The notes below the pieces were generated by a model. That model saw only the letters and a list, made by a program, of their open reading frames with translations, did not search any database and was not told the origin of the DNA. Shown here piece after piece: positions 34,048 to 41,896 of a DNA stretch of 64,000 bases (positions are counted from its first letter, which is position 1; every line of letters starts with the position of its first letter). A program made the translations under genes and the position numbers. This stretch comes from Cupriavidus taiwanensis (GTDB lineage: Bacteria; Pseudomonadota; Gammaproteobacteria; Burkholderiales; Burkholderiaceae). The DNA lies in contig NZ_LT976853.1 of NCBI RefSeq assembly GCF_900249755.1, forward strand, positions 1,565,253 through 1,629,252, written 5' to 3'.

Positions 34048-35091
34048 ATGTCTCAGGATCTGGACCAAATCGTCGCCGACGCCCAGGCCGCTTTCGCCGC
34101 CGCCAACGACAACGCCACGCTGGAAAACGAAAAGGCCCGCTTCCTGGGCAAGACCGGCGCGCTGACCGAACTGCTCAAGGGCCTCGGCAAGCTCGACCCG
34201 GAGACCCGCAAGAGCGAGGGCGCGCGCATCAACCAGGTCAAGCAGCAGGTCGAAGCCGCGCTGCAGGCGCGCCGCCAGGCGCTCGCCGATGCGCTGATGA
34301 ACGCGCGCCTGGCCGCCGAGGCCATCGACGTCACGCTGCCCGGCCGCGCGGTGGCCCGCGGCAGCCTGCATCCGGTGATGCGCACCTGGGAGCGTGTCGA
34401 GCAGATCTTCGGCTCGATCGGCTTCGACGTGGCGGACGGCCCCGAGATCGAAACCGACTGGATGAACTTCACCGCGCTGAACAACCCGGACAACCATCCG
34501 GCGCGTTCGATGCAGGACACCTTCTACGTCGATGGCCGCGACAGCGACGACAAGCTGTTGCTGCTGCGCACGCACACCAGCCCGATGCAGGTGCGCTACG
34601 CGAAGATGCACGTCGAGAAGCATGCCGGCAAGGCGATGCCGCCGATCAAGGTGATCTGCCCGGGCCGCACCTATCGCGTCGACAGCGACGCCACGCATTC
34701 GCCGATGTTCAACCAGGTCGAAGGCCTGTGGATCGGCGAGGACGTCAGCTTTGCCGACCTGAAGGGCGTGTACACCGATTTCCTGCGCAAGTTCTTCGAG
34801 CGCGACGATATCCAGGTGCGCTTCCGCCCGTCGTACTTCCCGTTCACCGAGCCGTCGGCGGAAATCGACATGGCCTTCGAGGATGGGAAAAATGCGGGGA
34901 AATGGCTGGAAATCTCCGGTTCGGGCCAGGTGCATCCGAACGTGCTGCGCAACATGGGCCTCGATCCCGAGCGTTATATCGGTTTCGCGTTCGGCTCCGG
35001 CCTCGAGCGCCTGACCATGCTGCGCTATGGCATCAACGACCTGCGCCTGTTCTTCGAGGGTGACGTGCGTTTCCTGCGCCAGTTCGCCTGA
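34048..35091 (+). CDS. pheS: Phenylalanyl-tRNA synthetase alpha subunit
   Basis: The ATG at 34048 gives 347 residues. An in-frame ATG at 33982 lies inside the leader hairpin and adds an unrelated peptide. The N-terminal coiled-coil ([46 protein letters not shown]) is followed by the class II core with [34 protein letters not shown] and the motif-3 segment [21 protein letters not shown]. It forms the alpha2beta2 enzyme with PheT, encoded 59 bases downstream. The alpha subunit holds the phenylalanine-activating site. All family signatures are intact. Confidence 0.97.
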   Translation: MSQDLDQIVADAQAAFAAANDNATLENEKARFLGKTGALTELLKGLGKLDPETRKSEGARINQVKQQVEAALQARRQALADALMNARLAAEAIDVTLPGRAVARGSLHPVMRTWERVEQIFGSIGFDVADGPEIETDWMNFTALNNPDNHPARSMQDTFYVDGRDSDDKLLLLRTHTSPMQVRYAKMHVEKHAGKAMPPIKVICPGRTYRVDSDATHSPMFNQVEGLWIGEDVSFADLKGVYTDFLRKFFERDDIQVRFRPSYFPFTEPSAEIDMAFEDGKNAGKWLEISGSGQVHPNVLRNMGLDPERYIGFAFGSGLERLTMLRYGINDLRLFFEGDVRFLRQFA

Positions 35092-35150
35092 GCGGCGCAC
35101 CGCCAAACTCGTCACCGACTACACAGAATACTTACCGGATCAGAAGCGCC

Positions 35151-37598
35151 ATGCAATTCTCGGAATCCTGGCTTCGCACCTTCGCCAACCCTGAAAAGAT
35201 CTCCACCGACGCGTTGTCGCACAGCCTGACCATGGCGGGCCTGGAAGTGGAAGAGGTGGGCCCGGTCGCGCCGCCGTTCGACAAGGTGGTGGTCGCGCAC
35301 GTGCTGTCGACCGAGCGCCATCCCAACGCCGACCGCCTCAACGTGTGCCAGGTCGATGCCGGCACCGGCGAGACCCTGCAGATCGTCTGCGGCGCGCCCA
35401 ACGTCAAGCCCGGCATCAAGGTGCCGTGCGCGCTGGTGGGTGCGGTGCTGCCGCCGGCGGAAGACGGCGGCAAGCCGTTCGAGATCAAGGTCGGCAAGCT
35501 GCGCGGCGTCGACAGCTACGGCATGCTGTGCTCGGCGCGCGAACTGAAGCTGTCCGAAGACCACGGCGGCCTGATGGTGCTGCCCGAAGACGCGCCGGTG
35601 GGCCAGAACATCCGCCAGTACCTGGACCTCGACGACCAGGTCTTCGTCATCAAGCTGACGCCGAACAAGGCCGACTGCCTGTCGATCCACGGCGTGGCGC
35701 GCGAAGTGTCGGCACTGACCGGCGCCGCGCTGAACCTGCCCGAGATGAAGCCGGTGCCGGTGACCATCCAGGACAAGCTGCCGGTCAAGGTATCGGCGCC
35801 CGACCTGTGCGGCCGTTTCTCCGGCCGCATTATCCGCGGCGTCAACGCGCGTGCCGCCACGCCGCTGTGGATGGTGCAGCGGCTGGAGCGCTCGGGCCAG
35901 CGCAGCGTCTCGGCACTGGTCGACATTTCCAACTACGTGATGCTCGAGCTGGGCCGTCCGTCGCACGTGTTCGACCTGCACAAGATCCACGGCGGCCTCG
36001 ACGTGCGCTGGGGCCGCAAGGGCGAGCAGATCAAGCTGCTGAACGGCAACACCATCGAGGTCGACGAGCAGGTCGGCGTGATTGCCGACGAGAAAGAGAT
36101 CGAAAGCCTGGCCGGCATCATGGGCGGCGACAGCACCGCCGTGACGCTGGACACCACCGACATCTATCTCGAGGCCGCCTTCTGGTGGCCGGCCGCGATC
36201 CAGGGCCGCAGCCGCCGCTACAACTTCTCGACCGACGCCGGACACCGCTTCGAGCGCGGCGTGGACTACGCCACCACGGTCGAGCATATCGAGCGCATCA
36301 CCGCGCTGATCCTGCAGATCTGCGGCGGCCAGGCCGGCCCGGTGGACGACCACGTGGTCAACCTGCCGGTGCGCAAGCCGGTCAGCCTGCGCGTGGCGCG
36401 CGCCGAGCGCGTGCTCGGCATCGAGCTGTCGCCGGCGGCAATCGCCGACGTGTTCCAGCGCCTGCAATTGCCGTTCACGCGCGCGCAGGACGCCGACGGC
36501 GAAGTGTTCGAGGTCACGCCGCCGAGCTACCGCTTCGATATCGAGATCGAGGAAGACCTGATCGAGGAAGTCGCGCGTATCTACGGCTTCGAGCGTATCC
36601 CGGCGCGCCCGCCGGTCGCCGAAAGCGAAATGCGCCCGACCAACGAAGCCAGCCGCTCCACCCACGTGGTGCGCCATGCGGTGGCCGCGCGCGACTACCA
36701 GGAAGTGATCAACTTCGCCTTCGTCGAAGAAAAGTGGGAGCGCGACTTCGCCGCCAACGAGCAGCCGATCCGCCTGCTGAACCCGATCGCCAGCCAGCTG
36801 GCGGTGATGCGCTCGACGCTGATCGGCGGGCTGGTCGACAAGGTGCGCTACAACCTGAACCGCAAGGCCGCGCGCGTGCGTCTGTTCGAGGTGGGCCGCG
36901 TGTTCCATCGCGACGCCGAGGTCAAGGACGGCGGCCTGACCGTGGCCGGGTATGAGCAGCCGATGATGGCCGCGGGCATCGCCTACGGCCCGGCGTTCGA
37001 AGAGCAGTGGGGCATCGCCACGCGCAACGTCGACTTCTTCGACATCAAGGGCGATGTCGAGGCGCTGTTCTATCCGCGCGTGCCGCGCTTCGAGCCGGTA
37101 TCGCACCCGGCGCTGCACCCGGGCCGCGCCGCGCGCGTGCTGCTCGACGGCAAGCCGGTGGGCGTGGTTGGCGAACTGCATCCGCGCTGGCTGCAGGAGT
37201 ATGAGCTGGCCCACGCGCCGGTGCTGTTCGAACTGCAGCTTGATGCGCTGCGCGCGACCGGCCTGCCGTCGTACGCCGAGATCTCCAGGTTCCCCGCCGC
37301 CGTGCGCGACCTGGCCGTGGTCGTGAAGCAATCCGTACGCGTGCAGGACCTGCTCGACACCATGCGCGCGGCCCTGGAAAAACAGGGTTATGGCCGCTTC
37401 TGCCAGGGCCTGGTGCTGTTCGACGAGTTCCGTCCCAAGGGCGCTTCGACGGCCATCGGCGCGGACGAGAAAAGCCTTGCGTTCCGGGTGACCTTGCAAG
37501 ATACTGGGTCGACCCTCCAGGACGAAACCGTCGACAGCGCGGTGCGCTGCATGGTCGACGCGCTGGCCGCAGCCTTCCAGGCGCGGCTGCGCGGCTGA
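35151..37598 (+). CDS. pheT: Phenylalanyl-tRNA synthetase beta subunit
   Basis: The 815-residue protein has the usual beta-subunit order. An EMAP-like tRNA-binding domain comes first (about 40-150, [32 protein letters not shown]). The B3/B4 editing domain follows (about 210-380, with [26 protein letters not shown]). Then come the B5 domain, a catalytically inactive class II-like core and the C-terminal ferredoxin-like anticodon-binding domain ([14 protein letters not shown]... about 715-810). It recognises tRNA-Phe and removes mischarged tyrosine. It follows pheS directly and is followed by ihfA, as in many proteobacteria. Confidence 0.97.
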   Translation: MQFSESWLRTFANPEKISTDALSHSLTMAGLEVEEVGPVAPPFDKVVVAHVLSTERHPNADRLNVCQVDAGTGETLQIVCGAPNVKPGIKVPCALVGAVLPPAEDGGKPFEIKVGKLRGVDSYGMLCSARELKLSEDHGGLMVLPEDAPVGQNIRQYLDLDDQVFVIKLTPNKADCLSIHGVAREVSALTGAALNLPEMKPVPVTIQDKLPVKVSAPDLCGRFSGRIIRGVNARAATPLWMVQRLERSGQRSVSALVDISNYVMLELGRPSHVFDLHKIHGGLDVRWGRKGEQIKLLNGNTIEVDEQVGVIADEKEIESLAGIMGGDSTAVTLDTTDIYLEAAFWWPAAIQGRSRRYNFSTDAGHRFERGVDYATTVEHIERITALILQICGGQAGPVDDHVVNLPVRKPVSLRVARAERVLGIELSPAAIADVFQRLQLPFTRAQDADGEVFEVTPPSYRFDIEIEEDLIEEVARIYGFERIPARPPVAESEMRPTNEASRSTHVVRHAVAARDYQEVINFAFVEEKWERDFAANEQPIRLLNPIASQLAVMRSTLIGGLVDKVRYNLNRKAARVRLFEVGRVFHRDAEVKDGGLTVAGYEQPMMAAGIAYGPAFEEQWGIATRNVDFFDIKGDVEALFYPRVPRFEPVSHPALHPGRAARVLLDGKPVGVVGELHPRWLQEYELAHAPVLFELQLDALRATGLPSYAEISRFPAAVRDLAVVVKQSVRVQDLLDTMRAALEKQGYGRFCQGLVLFDEFRPKGASTAIGADEKSLAFRVTLQDTGSTLQDETVDSAVRCMVDALAAAFQARLRG

Positions 37599-37686
37599 TC
37601 CGCCGCCAGTACCGACGGATCACGATAAAAAAGGGCGCCCGGGCTTGCCCCGGGCGGATCGCCAGACAGACACTCGAGCGATCGAC

Positions 37687-38097
37687 ATGAATGATCGAGA
37701 CGCGAATTCCATGACCGCTGCAGCATTGGGTGAGATGAGCGACCGGCACGCATCCTCCCTTGAGGATGCCATGCCGGACGTCCGCGCGACCGAAGTTCCC
37801 ACGCTGACCAAGGCCGAGCTTGCCGAGATGCTGTTCGACCAGGTGGGCCTGAACAAGCGTGAATCGAAGGACATGGTCGAGGCCTTCTTCGACGTCATCC
37901 GCGAAGCGCTGGAGCAGGGCGACAGCGTCAAGCTTTCCGGCTTCGGCAACTTCCAGTTGCGCGACAAGCCGCAGCGGCCCGGCCGCAATCCCAAGACCGG
38001 CGAAGTCATCCCGATCACCGCGCGCCGCGTGGTGACGTTCCACGCCAGCCAGAAGCTCAAGGGCCTGGTCGAAGAACGCGCCGGCATCGCCGGCTGA
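37687..38097 (+). CDS. ihfA: Integration host factor alpha subunit
   Basis: From the ATG at 37687 the protein has 136 residues. The IHF-alpha body starts at [36 protein letters not shown] and has the DNA-wrapping arm [19 protein letters not shown]. About 37 residues precede the body, an N-terminal extension absent from the Escherichia coli protein. A second ATG at 37771, with a TGAGG ribosome-binding site six bases ahead, would give a 108-residue product closer to the usual 99. Both starts are possible. The gene sits after pheT as in Escherichia coli and supplies one half of the IHF DNA-bending heterodimer. Confidence 0.93.
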   Translation: MNDRDANSMTAAALGEMSDRHASSLEDAMPDVRATEVPTLTKAELAEMLFDQVGLNKRESKDMVEAFFDVIREALEQGDSVKLSGFGNFQLRDKPQRPGRNPKTGEVIPITARRVVTFHASQKLKGLVEERAGIAG

Positions 38098-38213
38098 CGC
38101 GTCACCCGAACGGCGGATTGCTTCCCGGGGCCGGCATCGGTATCCTTCTGGGCGCGCGCGTGACGCGCGCCAACCTCCTGGCCGGCATGGCCTGACGCTC
38201 GTCTACACACTGC

Positions 38214-38639
38214 ATGTCGGACAAACCCAGCGAACGCATCGCGTTGCCGCCGATCCCGGCCAAGCGCTACTTCACCATCGGTGAGGTGAGCGAGCTTTGC
38301 GCCGTCAAGCCGCATGTGCTGCGCTACTGGGAACAGGAGTTCACGCAGCTCAAGCCGGTCAAGCGCCGCGGCAACCGCCGCTACTACCAGCATCATGAAG
38401 TCCTGCTGATCCGCCGCATCCGCGAGCTGCTTTACGAGCAGGGCTTCACCATCAACGGCGCACGCAACCGCCTCGACGAAGGCCGCCATCACAGTGCGGC
38501 GACGGCAGCGCAGGAATCGATGGAAGCCGCCGCGGAAAAAGCGCCGGCGCTATCGGTCGACATCGCCGGCTTGCGCGACGCACTGGTCGACGTGCAGCAC
38601 CTGCTGGCACAGCTGCGCGAGATCGCGAAGCACGGATAA
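38214..38639 (+). CDS. MerR-family transcriptional regulator
   Basis: The 141-residue protein begins with a MerR winged helix (YFTIGEVSELCAVKPHVLRYWEQEFTQLKPVKRRGNRRYYQHHEVLLIRRIRELLYEQGFTINGARNRL, residues about 19-85). A short helical tail follows without the cysteine metal sites of MerR or CueR. It resembles the MerR-type gene placed next to ihfA in many beta- and gammaproteobacteria; its target is unknown. It starts 117 bases after ihfA and may be part of that transcript. The tail could be a dimer coiled coil. Confidence 0.87.
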   Translation: MSDKPSERIALPPIPAKRYFTIGEVSELCAVKPHVLRYWEQEFTQLKPVKRRGNRRYYQHHEVLLIRRIRELLYEQGFTINGARNRLDEGRHHSAATAAQESMEAAAEKAPALSVDIAGLRDALVDVQHLLAQLREIAKHG

Positions 38640-38655
38640 TTTGCAGGTCAGGATC

Positions 38656-38685
38656 TAGTCATACGAGAAATGCTTCTGTTATAAT
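38656..38685 (+). promoter_or_regulatory. Sigma-70 promoter of tRNA-Pro
   Basis: A perfect -10 hexamer TATAAT (38680-38685) lies 10 bases before the tRNA. An acceptable -35 hexamer TAGTCA (38656-38661, four of six matches) stands 18 bases upstream of it. Confidence 0.75.
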
Positions 38686-38694
38686 CTTTTGCTT

Positions 38695-38771
<77 letters not shown>

Positions 38772-38776
38772 GACAA

Positions 38777-38816
38777 GAAACCCGCTTGGTTAATCGCCAA
38801 GCGGGTTTTTTATTTC
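38777..38816 (+). terminator. Intrinsic terminator of tRNA-Pro
   Basis: AACCCGCTTGG and CCAAGCGGGTT pair across a 7-base loop and are followed by TTTTATTT. The stem starts 8 bases after the CCA end of the tRNA. Confidence 0.9.
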
Positions 38817-38958
38817 GCGTGCTGGTGGTGCACGCGCGTGTTACTTCGCACTTGGAACAGGCGTGGTCACTGCGTGAGCGAAGCCATGGCCGTTTTTCGA
38901 TTGCGCCCGTTGCACCTATAGTGGTGGCACAGTGGACTTCATCGCGACGGAGGCTGCA

Positions 38959-39099
38959 ATGACCGACAAGGACAACGGGATCGCCGGCACCACATGCATC
39001 GCCCTGGCCATAGCGGGCCTGGCACTGACCGCATCGCTGGTGCTTGCCTATTACGCGACGCGCGCGCGTGTGGAAGGGCTGCGCGCCAGCGGTGGCTGA
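38959..39099 (+). CDS. Small single-span membrane protein, 46 residues
   Basis: A GGAGG ribosome-binding site (38949-38953) stands five bases before the ATG. The frame encodes a short polar start (MTDKDNGIAG), one hydrophobic span of about 24 residues (TCIALAIAGLALTASLVLAYYA) and a basic tail (TRARVEGLRASGG). The positive tail suggests an N-out, C-in topology under the positive-inside rule. It resembles no family I recognise. The good ribosome-binding site, hydrophobic segment and lack of an overlapping gene support it as real. It converges on the DUF2188 gene, with 15 bases between stops. Confidence 0.6.
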   Translation: MTDKDNGIAGTTCIALAIAGLALTASLVLAYYATRARVEGLRASGG

Positions 39100-39114
39100 C
39101 GCGCCGGCGTCGGG

Positions 39115-39339
39115 TCAGCCCTGGATATCGCGGGGATCGTTGCCGAAGCTGTTGCGCATCCGGATCCGGCCGTCGCGGCCGTGGACGAGCAGTTCTGCAT
39201 GGAGCTGCCGGGCTTTTTCGGTGCCCGCCGCGATCGCGTCTTCCTGCGTCGCGTAGAGCTGGCGCCCGCCAGCGCCGTCTTCGGATTCAATGGCCCAGCC
39301 GTTGTCGAGCGGTACGACGTGGATGTTTTTGGCCGGCAT
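39115..39339 (-). CDS. DUF2188-domain protein
   Basis: The ATG at 39339, after a GGAGGT ribosome-binding site, gives 74 residues. The sequence HVVPLDNGWAIESEDGAGGRQLYATQEDAIAAGTEKARQLHAELLVHGRDGRIRMRNSFGNDP fits the DUF2188 family, small cytoplasmic proteins made of a tandem beta-beta-alpha unit. Their biochemical role is not established. The HGRDGRIRxRNSxGNDP ending is the most conserved part and is complete here. The gene stands alone and may be monocistronic. Confidence 0.85.
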   Translation of the reverse strand: MPAKNIHVVPLDNGWAIESEDGAGGRQLYATQEDAIAAGTEKARQLHAELLVHGRDGRIRMRNSFGNDPRDIQG

Positions 39340-39457
39340 GGCGCACCTCCGTAGTGGAAGATGCTCCAGTCTCCACGCTGCTTCCTGCGGCCGGTATCGG
39401 TGACCGTCTGACAACCCTGTGTCTTTTTAGGCGCAGTTTTCGCGAGGCCCGCGTATC

Positions 39458-39603
39458 GATAATGTGTCCGCGCGGGCTCGAAAGCGGAAAAGGCGCCGGG
39501 ATACCAGGGTGCTCAGGGCATGGCCGCAATGCGGGGGCACGTAGACTGGGCCAGCTGTACTGACCAGCCCGCCCGCACCCCGCCGCGGCGGGCTGTTTTT
39601 TTT
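39458..39603 (+). ncRNA. Candidate intergenic small RNA with orphan terminator
   Basis: A -10-like GATAAT (39458-39463) with only a weak -35 is followed, about 100 bases on, by a strong terminator: AGCCCGCC (39566-39573) and GGCGGGCT (39587-39594), then T8. The only upstream plus-strand gene ends 466 bases before the hairpin, so the terminator has no obvious protein-coding client. A predicted transcript from about 39470 would start GCGCGGGCT, whose GCGGGCT can also pair with the left terminator arm. An inner hairpin (GTGC...CCGC-AAT-GCGG...GCAC) lies at 39509-39540. This is a prediction from signals alone; no known RNA family was recognised. Confidence 0.4.
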
Positions 39604-39611
39604 GCGCGGCG

Positions 39612-40118
39612 CTAGCGGAGCAGCCGCTGCAACAGCGTGTCATGTCCGCGCACGAGCCCGGCAAGTGTCGCCGCGCTGGCCAGTTCGAACTCGCTGAACT
39701 GGAAGGCGGGGGCGACGGTGCAGCCGACCAGCGCAAAGTCCGCGGGGTCGCCGGCGTCCGCGCGTTCGGCGGCAAACCACTGGCCGGCCGGCACCAGCGC
39801 CTGGAAGGCCGCGCCGGGATGCCGCAGCGGGTCGCCCAGGCGCTGGGTGACGATGGTGCCGTCGACGATGCGATGCACGTTCACCGGTGAGCCGGCGTGG
39901 TAGTGCCACAGCTCGTCTGAGCGGATGCGGTGCCAGGCGGAATAGTCGTTGCCGCAAAGCATGTAGAGGATGGCGGTGCAGGCTTCGCGTGTGCGTCCGT
40001 CCTGGCAGGCGACGCGTTCCGTGCTGCGATAGGTTTCCCGGTAGTAGCCCCCTTCCGGATGCGGCTGCAGGCCGAGTGCGTCGATCAGTTGGCGGGCAGT
40101 CGGGCTTAGGTCTGGCAT
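39612..40118 (-). CDS. Cupin-fold protein, DUF985 family
   Basis: The 168-residue protein matches the DUF985/Cupin_5 family: LGLQPHPEGGYYRETYRS at the start, then CTAILYMLCGNDYSAWHRIRSDELWHYHAGSPVNVHRI and a late GCTVAPAFQFSEFELA. The histidines in SAWHRI and ELWHYH occupy the usual cupin positions, so a metal or sugar-like ligand is possible. Family members have no agreed enzymatic role. It stands between a 43-base gap to the SOS-controlled gene upstream and a 272-base intergenic stretch downstream, and could be partly co-transcribed with the former. Confidence 0.85.
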   Translation of the reverse strand: MPDLSPTARQLIDALGLQPHPEGGYYRETYRSTERVACQDGRTREACTAILYMLCGNDYSAWHRIRSDELWHYHAGSPVNVHRIVDGTIVTQRLGDPLRHPGAAFQALVPAGQWFAAERADAGDPADFALVGCTVAPAFQFSEFELASAATLAGLVRGHDTLLQRLLR

Positions 40119-40160
40119 GGGAGCATGGCGCGCGGCGCATTGGAAGCGGAAAGGCGTAGC

Positions 40161-40421
40161 TTAAAGCAGGGCGAAGCGCGCCTGTGCGGGGCCGACCAAC
40201 GCGGGACGGCTCACCGGATAGCGGTGGCGCATGCCCTGCGCCTCGAACGACAGGAAGTCAGGCGTCCAGCGCAATGATTGCAGCTGGCGCGGCTCGATGC
40301 CGTCGACCACGATGGCGCCGGCGTTCACGCAAACGCTGCCGCAGCGCAGGCGTACGGATTCGGTGTCGTCGCCGAAGTAATAGGCTTCAAGCAGGATGGA
40401 ATCGGACTGGTACAAGGGCAT
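40161..40421 (-). CDS. SOS-regulated small protein of unknown function, 86 residues
   Basis: The ATG at 40421, seven bases after an AGGA ribosome-binding site, gives MPLYQSDSILLEAYYFGDD followed by a mostly beta-like chain ending PALVGPAQARFALL. Two cysteines occur in RLRCGSVCVNAG. There is no signal peptide or membrane span, so it is probably cytoplasmic. The promoter carries a near-consensus LexA box, so expression should rise after DNA damage. The DUF985 cupin gene follows 43 bases downstream on the same strand and may be read through. I do not recognise a family. Candidate roles such as toxin, inhibitor or repair accessory are speculation. Confidence 0.65.
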   Translation of the reverse strand: MPLYQSDSILLEAYYFGDDTESVRLRCGSVCVNAGAIVVDGIEPRQLQSLRWTPDFLSFEAQGMRHRYPVSRPALVGPAQARFALL

Positions 40422-40434
40422 GGCAGTGTCCTGA

Positions 40435-40454
40435 TACTGTATGGATGTACAGTA
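40435..40454 (-). promoter_or_regulatory. LexA (SOS) box overlapping the promoter
   Basis: TACTGTAT-GGATG-TACAGTA matches the LexA consensus at 17 of 20 positions, with perfect CTGT and ACAG arms. On the minus strand TATACT (40453-40458) forms a -10 box inside its edge, with ATGACC 17 bases upstream as -35. LexA bound here would block RNA polymerase directly. Confidence 0.8.
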
Positions 40455-40599
40455 TAGCCGCGGCATGCCGTTCGGTCATCCTCCCGATTCTCAATTCGGG
40501 CATCCGTACGCCGGTACGACATTGCTGCCTGGTATAACCTGAAACCGATGACGGGGCGCACGGCGCTGTCTTGAACGCCGGGTCGACACAGGAGATCCC

Positions 40600-40995
40600 A
40601 TGGCTGGGTGCGGAAGCAAGGCCTGCTGGTTCGGCCTGGGCGTGCTGCTTGGCGCGGCGGCCGGTGGCGCGCTGGCGTGGTCCGCGCGCACGGCTGCCGG
40701 CCAGTCCGAACCGCGCCAACCTCGCCAACCCGATGCGCCGCTGCTGCCCGCCGATGTCACCGCGGACCAGGCGCTCACCGATGCCGCCACCGACGTGGTG
40801 GAGTACCGCGGCTTCGTCATCCATGTGTTCTGCCATGCCCTGGGCATGGGGCGCTTCAAGGCCGTGTGCGATATCTGGGAATCGGGCGCCGTGGTGCTGG
40901 AAGGCGGGGCGCCGCCGACCACGCATGCCACGCCGGAAGAGGCGCGGTCCGCCGCGATTGCGTGGGCGCAGCAATGGGTGCAGCGCAATGGCTGA
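40600..40995 (+). CDS. Hypothetical membrane-anchored or exported protein, 131 residues
   Basis: The ATG at 40600, after a GGAG ribosome-binding site, gives a protein with an N-terminal hydrophobic segment (residues about 9-27, CWFGLGVLLGAAAGGALAW). The segment is a signal anchor or uncleaved signal. A proline/glutamine-rich linker follows (SEPRQPRQPDAP). The remaining domain, VVEYRGFVIHVFCHALGMGRFKAVCDIWESGAVVLEGGAPPTTHATPEEARSAAIAWAQQWV, resembles small one-strand-repeat proteins seen singly in Burkholderiales. I cannot name its function. It is divergent from the SOS gene and followed by the zinc-ribbon gene. Confidence 0.65.
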   Translation: MAGCGSKACWFGLGVLLGAAAGGALAWSARTAAGQSEPRQPRQPDAPLLPADVTADQALTDAATDVVEYRGFVIHVFCHALGMGRFKAVCDIWESGAVVLEGGAPPTTHATPEEARSAAIAWAQQWVQRNG

Positions 40996-41113
40996 AGGGC
41001 GGGGCCGTGCTGGCCAGGATGCGGAATCTGCGGTAAATCGACCCGCTGGCCGGCGCCAGGCCTGATAATCGCGCGTGCCAGGAGACGCCTGGCACCATCC
41101 TCCAGGAGAATTC

Positions 41114-41410
41114 ATGTTTGTTTGTGGGAACCAGGCTTGCGGCGCGCGCTGGGAGCAGGACGAAGTGCAGATCCGCGATGAAGGTCAGGGACTCGTGTTC
41201 CGCTGCCCGCAGTGTGGGGCACGCAACCACGTCGAGGCTCGCACGGCGGCGGATGGCAGCACGACGTATCGCCAGGTGCCCGCCAAGGCAGCCGAAAAGG
41301 CACCGGCGAAGCAGCCCGTGAAATCGCAGGCGAAGGTGCCAGCGAAGGTGCCAGGCAAAGCTCCGGCCCGGGGCCGCGCGAAGCACGGCGCCAAGCCCGT
41401 ACCGCGCTAA
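41114..41410 (+). CDS. Zinc-ribbon protein with histone-H1-like Lys/Ala/Pro tail
   Basis: The ATG at 41114, after an AGGAG ribosome-binding site, gives 98 residues. The first 40 hold two cysteine pairs (MFVCGNQACGARW and FRCPQCGARN), a likely zinc ribbon. The C-terminal half is low-complexity and basic, rich in PAK/AKxPAK repeats (VPAKAAEKAPAKQPVKSQAKVPAKVPGKAPARGRAKHGAKPVPR), like the tails of histone-H1-like nucleoid proteins. Such a layout suggests nucleic-acid binding. No name is assigned. The tail is made of repetitive codons and might vary in length among strains. Confidence 0.7.
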   Translation: MFVCGNQACGARWEQDEVQIRDEGQGLVFRCPQCGARNHVEARTAADGSTTYRQVPAKAAEKAPAKQPVKSQAKVPAKVPGKAPARGRAKHGAKPVPR

Positions 41411-41516
41411 GCGGCACGGGCGCCCCAGGCGGCAGGCCATGTTACCCCACCTATGTGGGGTCAAATTCACATCGTTGGCGGCTTAAGCTAGTTTAGGCAG
41501 GACCGTTAAACACAAC

Positions 41517-41870
41517 ATGGACTTTGCCGACCTTCCCCACGACCCCGCTTCCAATGCCGAACGCATGGGCTGGGCCAACGCTTCGCCTGAAGTCATCGCG
41601 AAGGTGTTGAACTCGGCGCTGGCGGCGCAGGACCTGTCCGGGTTTGCCGCGCTGCTGTCGGATATCGCGCGCGACCGCGGCCTGAAAGGCGAGCGCTCGG
41701 CGCACCAGTCGATCTACGACATGCCGTACGCCAGCCTGCTGCCGAGGCAGAAGCACCTGCTGTCCGATGCCTTCGAACTGCTGATCCTGCTCGGCCTCGA
41801 GCTGCGTCCGCGCAGCGCCGACGCCGATGCGGACCTCGGCGCCGACACCGACACCGACACCGACGAGTAA
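41517..41870 (+). CDS. Hypothetical protein with acidic repeat tail, 117 residues
   Basis: The 117-residue soluble protein has a helical body (ERMGWANASPEVIAKVLNSALAAQDLSGFAALLSDIARDRGLKGERSAHQSIYDMPYASLLPRQKHLLSDAFELLILLGLELRP) and a strongly acidic end, SADADADLGADTDTDTDE. The DNA of the tail is a run of GAC/GCC/ACC codons that could slip during replication. It converges on the glutamate dehydrogenase gene, with 26 bases between stops. I do not recognise a domain. Base composition is like the neighbours, giving no sign of recent transfer. Confidence 0.6.
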   Translation: MDFADLPHDPASNAERMGWANASPEVIAKVLNSALAAQDLSGFAALLSDIARDRGLKGERSAHQSIYDMPYASLLPRQKHLLSDAFELLILLGLELRPRSADADADLGADTDTDTDE

Positions 41871-41896
41871 GCCAGGCCGCCGGCCTTGCGGCGCGG

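Noticed and set aside
37625..37660. GC-rich hairpin GCCCGGG-CTTG-CCCCGGGC between pheT and ihfA as a terminator
   Set aside because: On the plus strand there is no uridine run after it. The T-rich side faces the minus strand, where there is no gene to terminate, so pheT-ihfA co-transcription remains likely.
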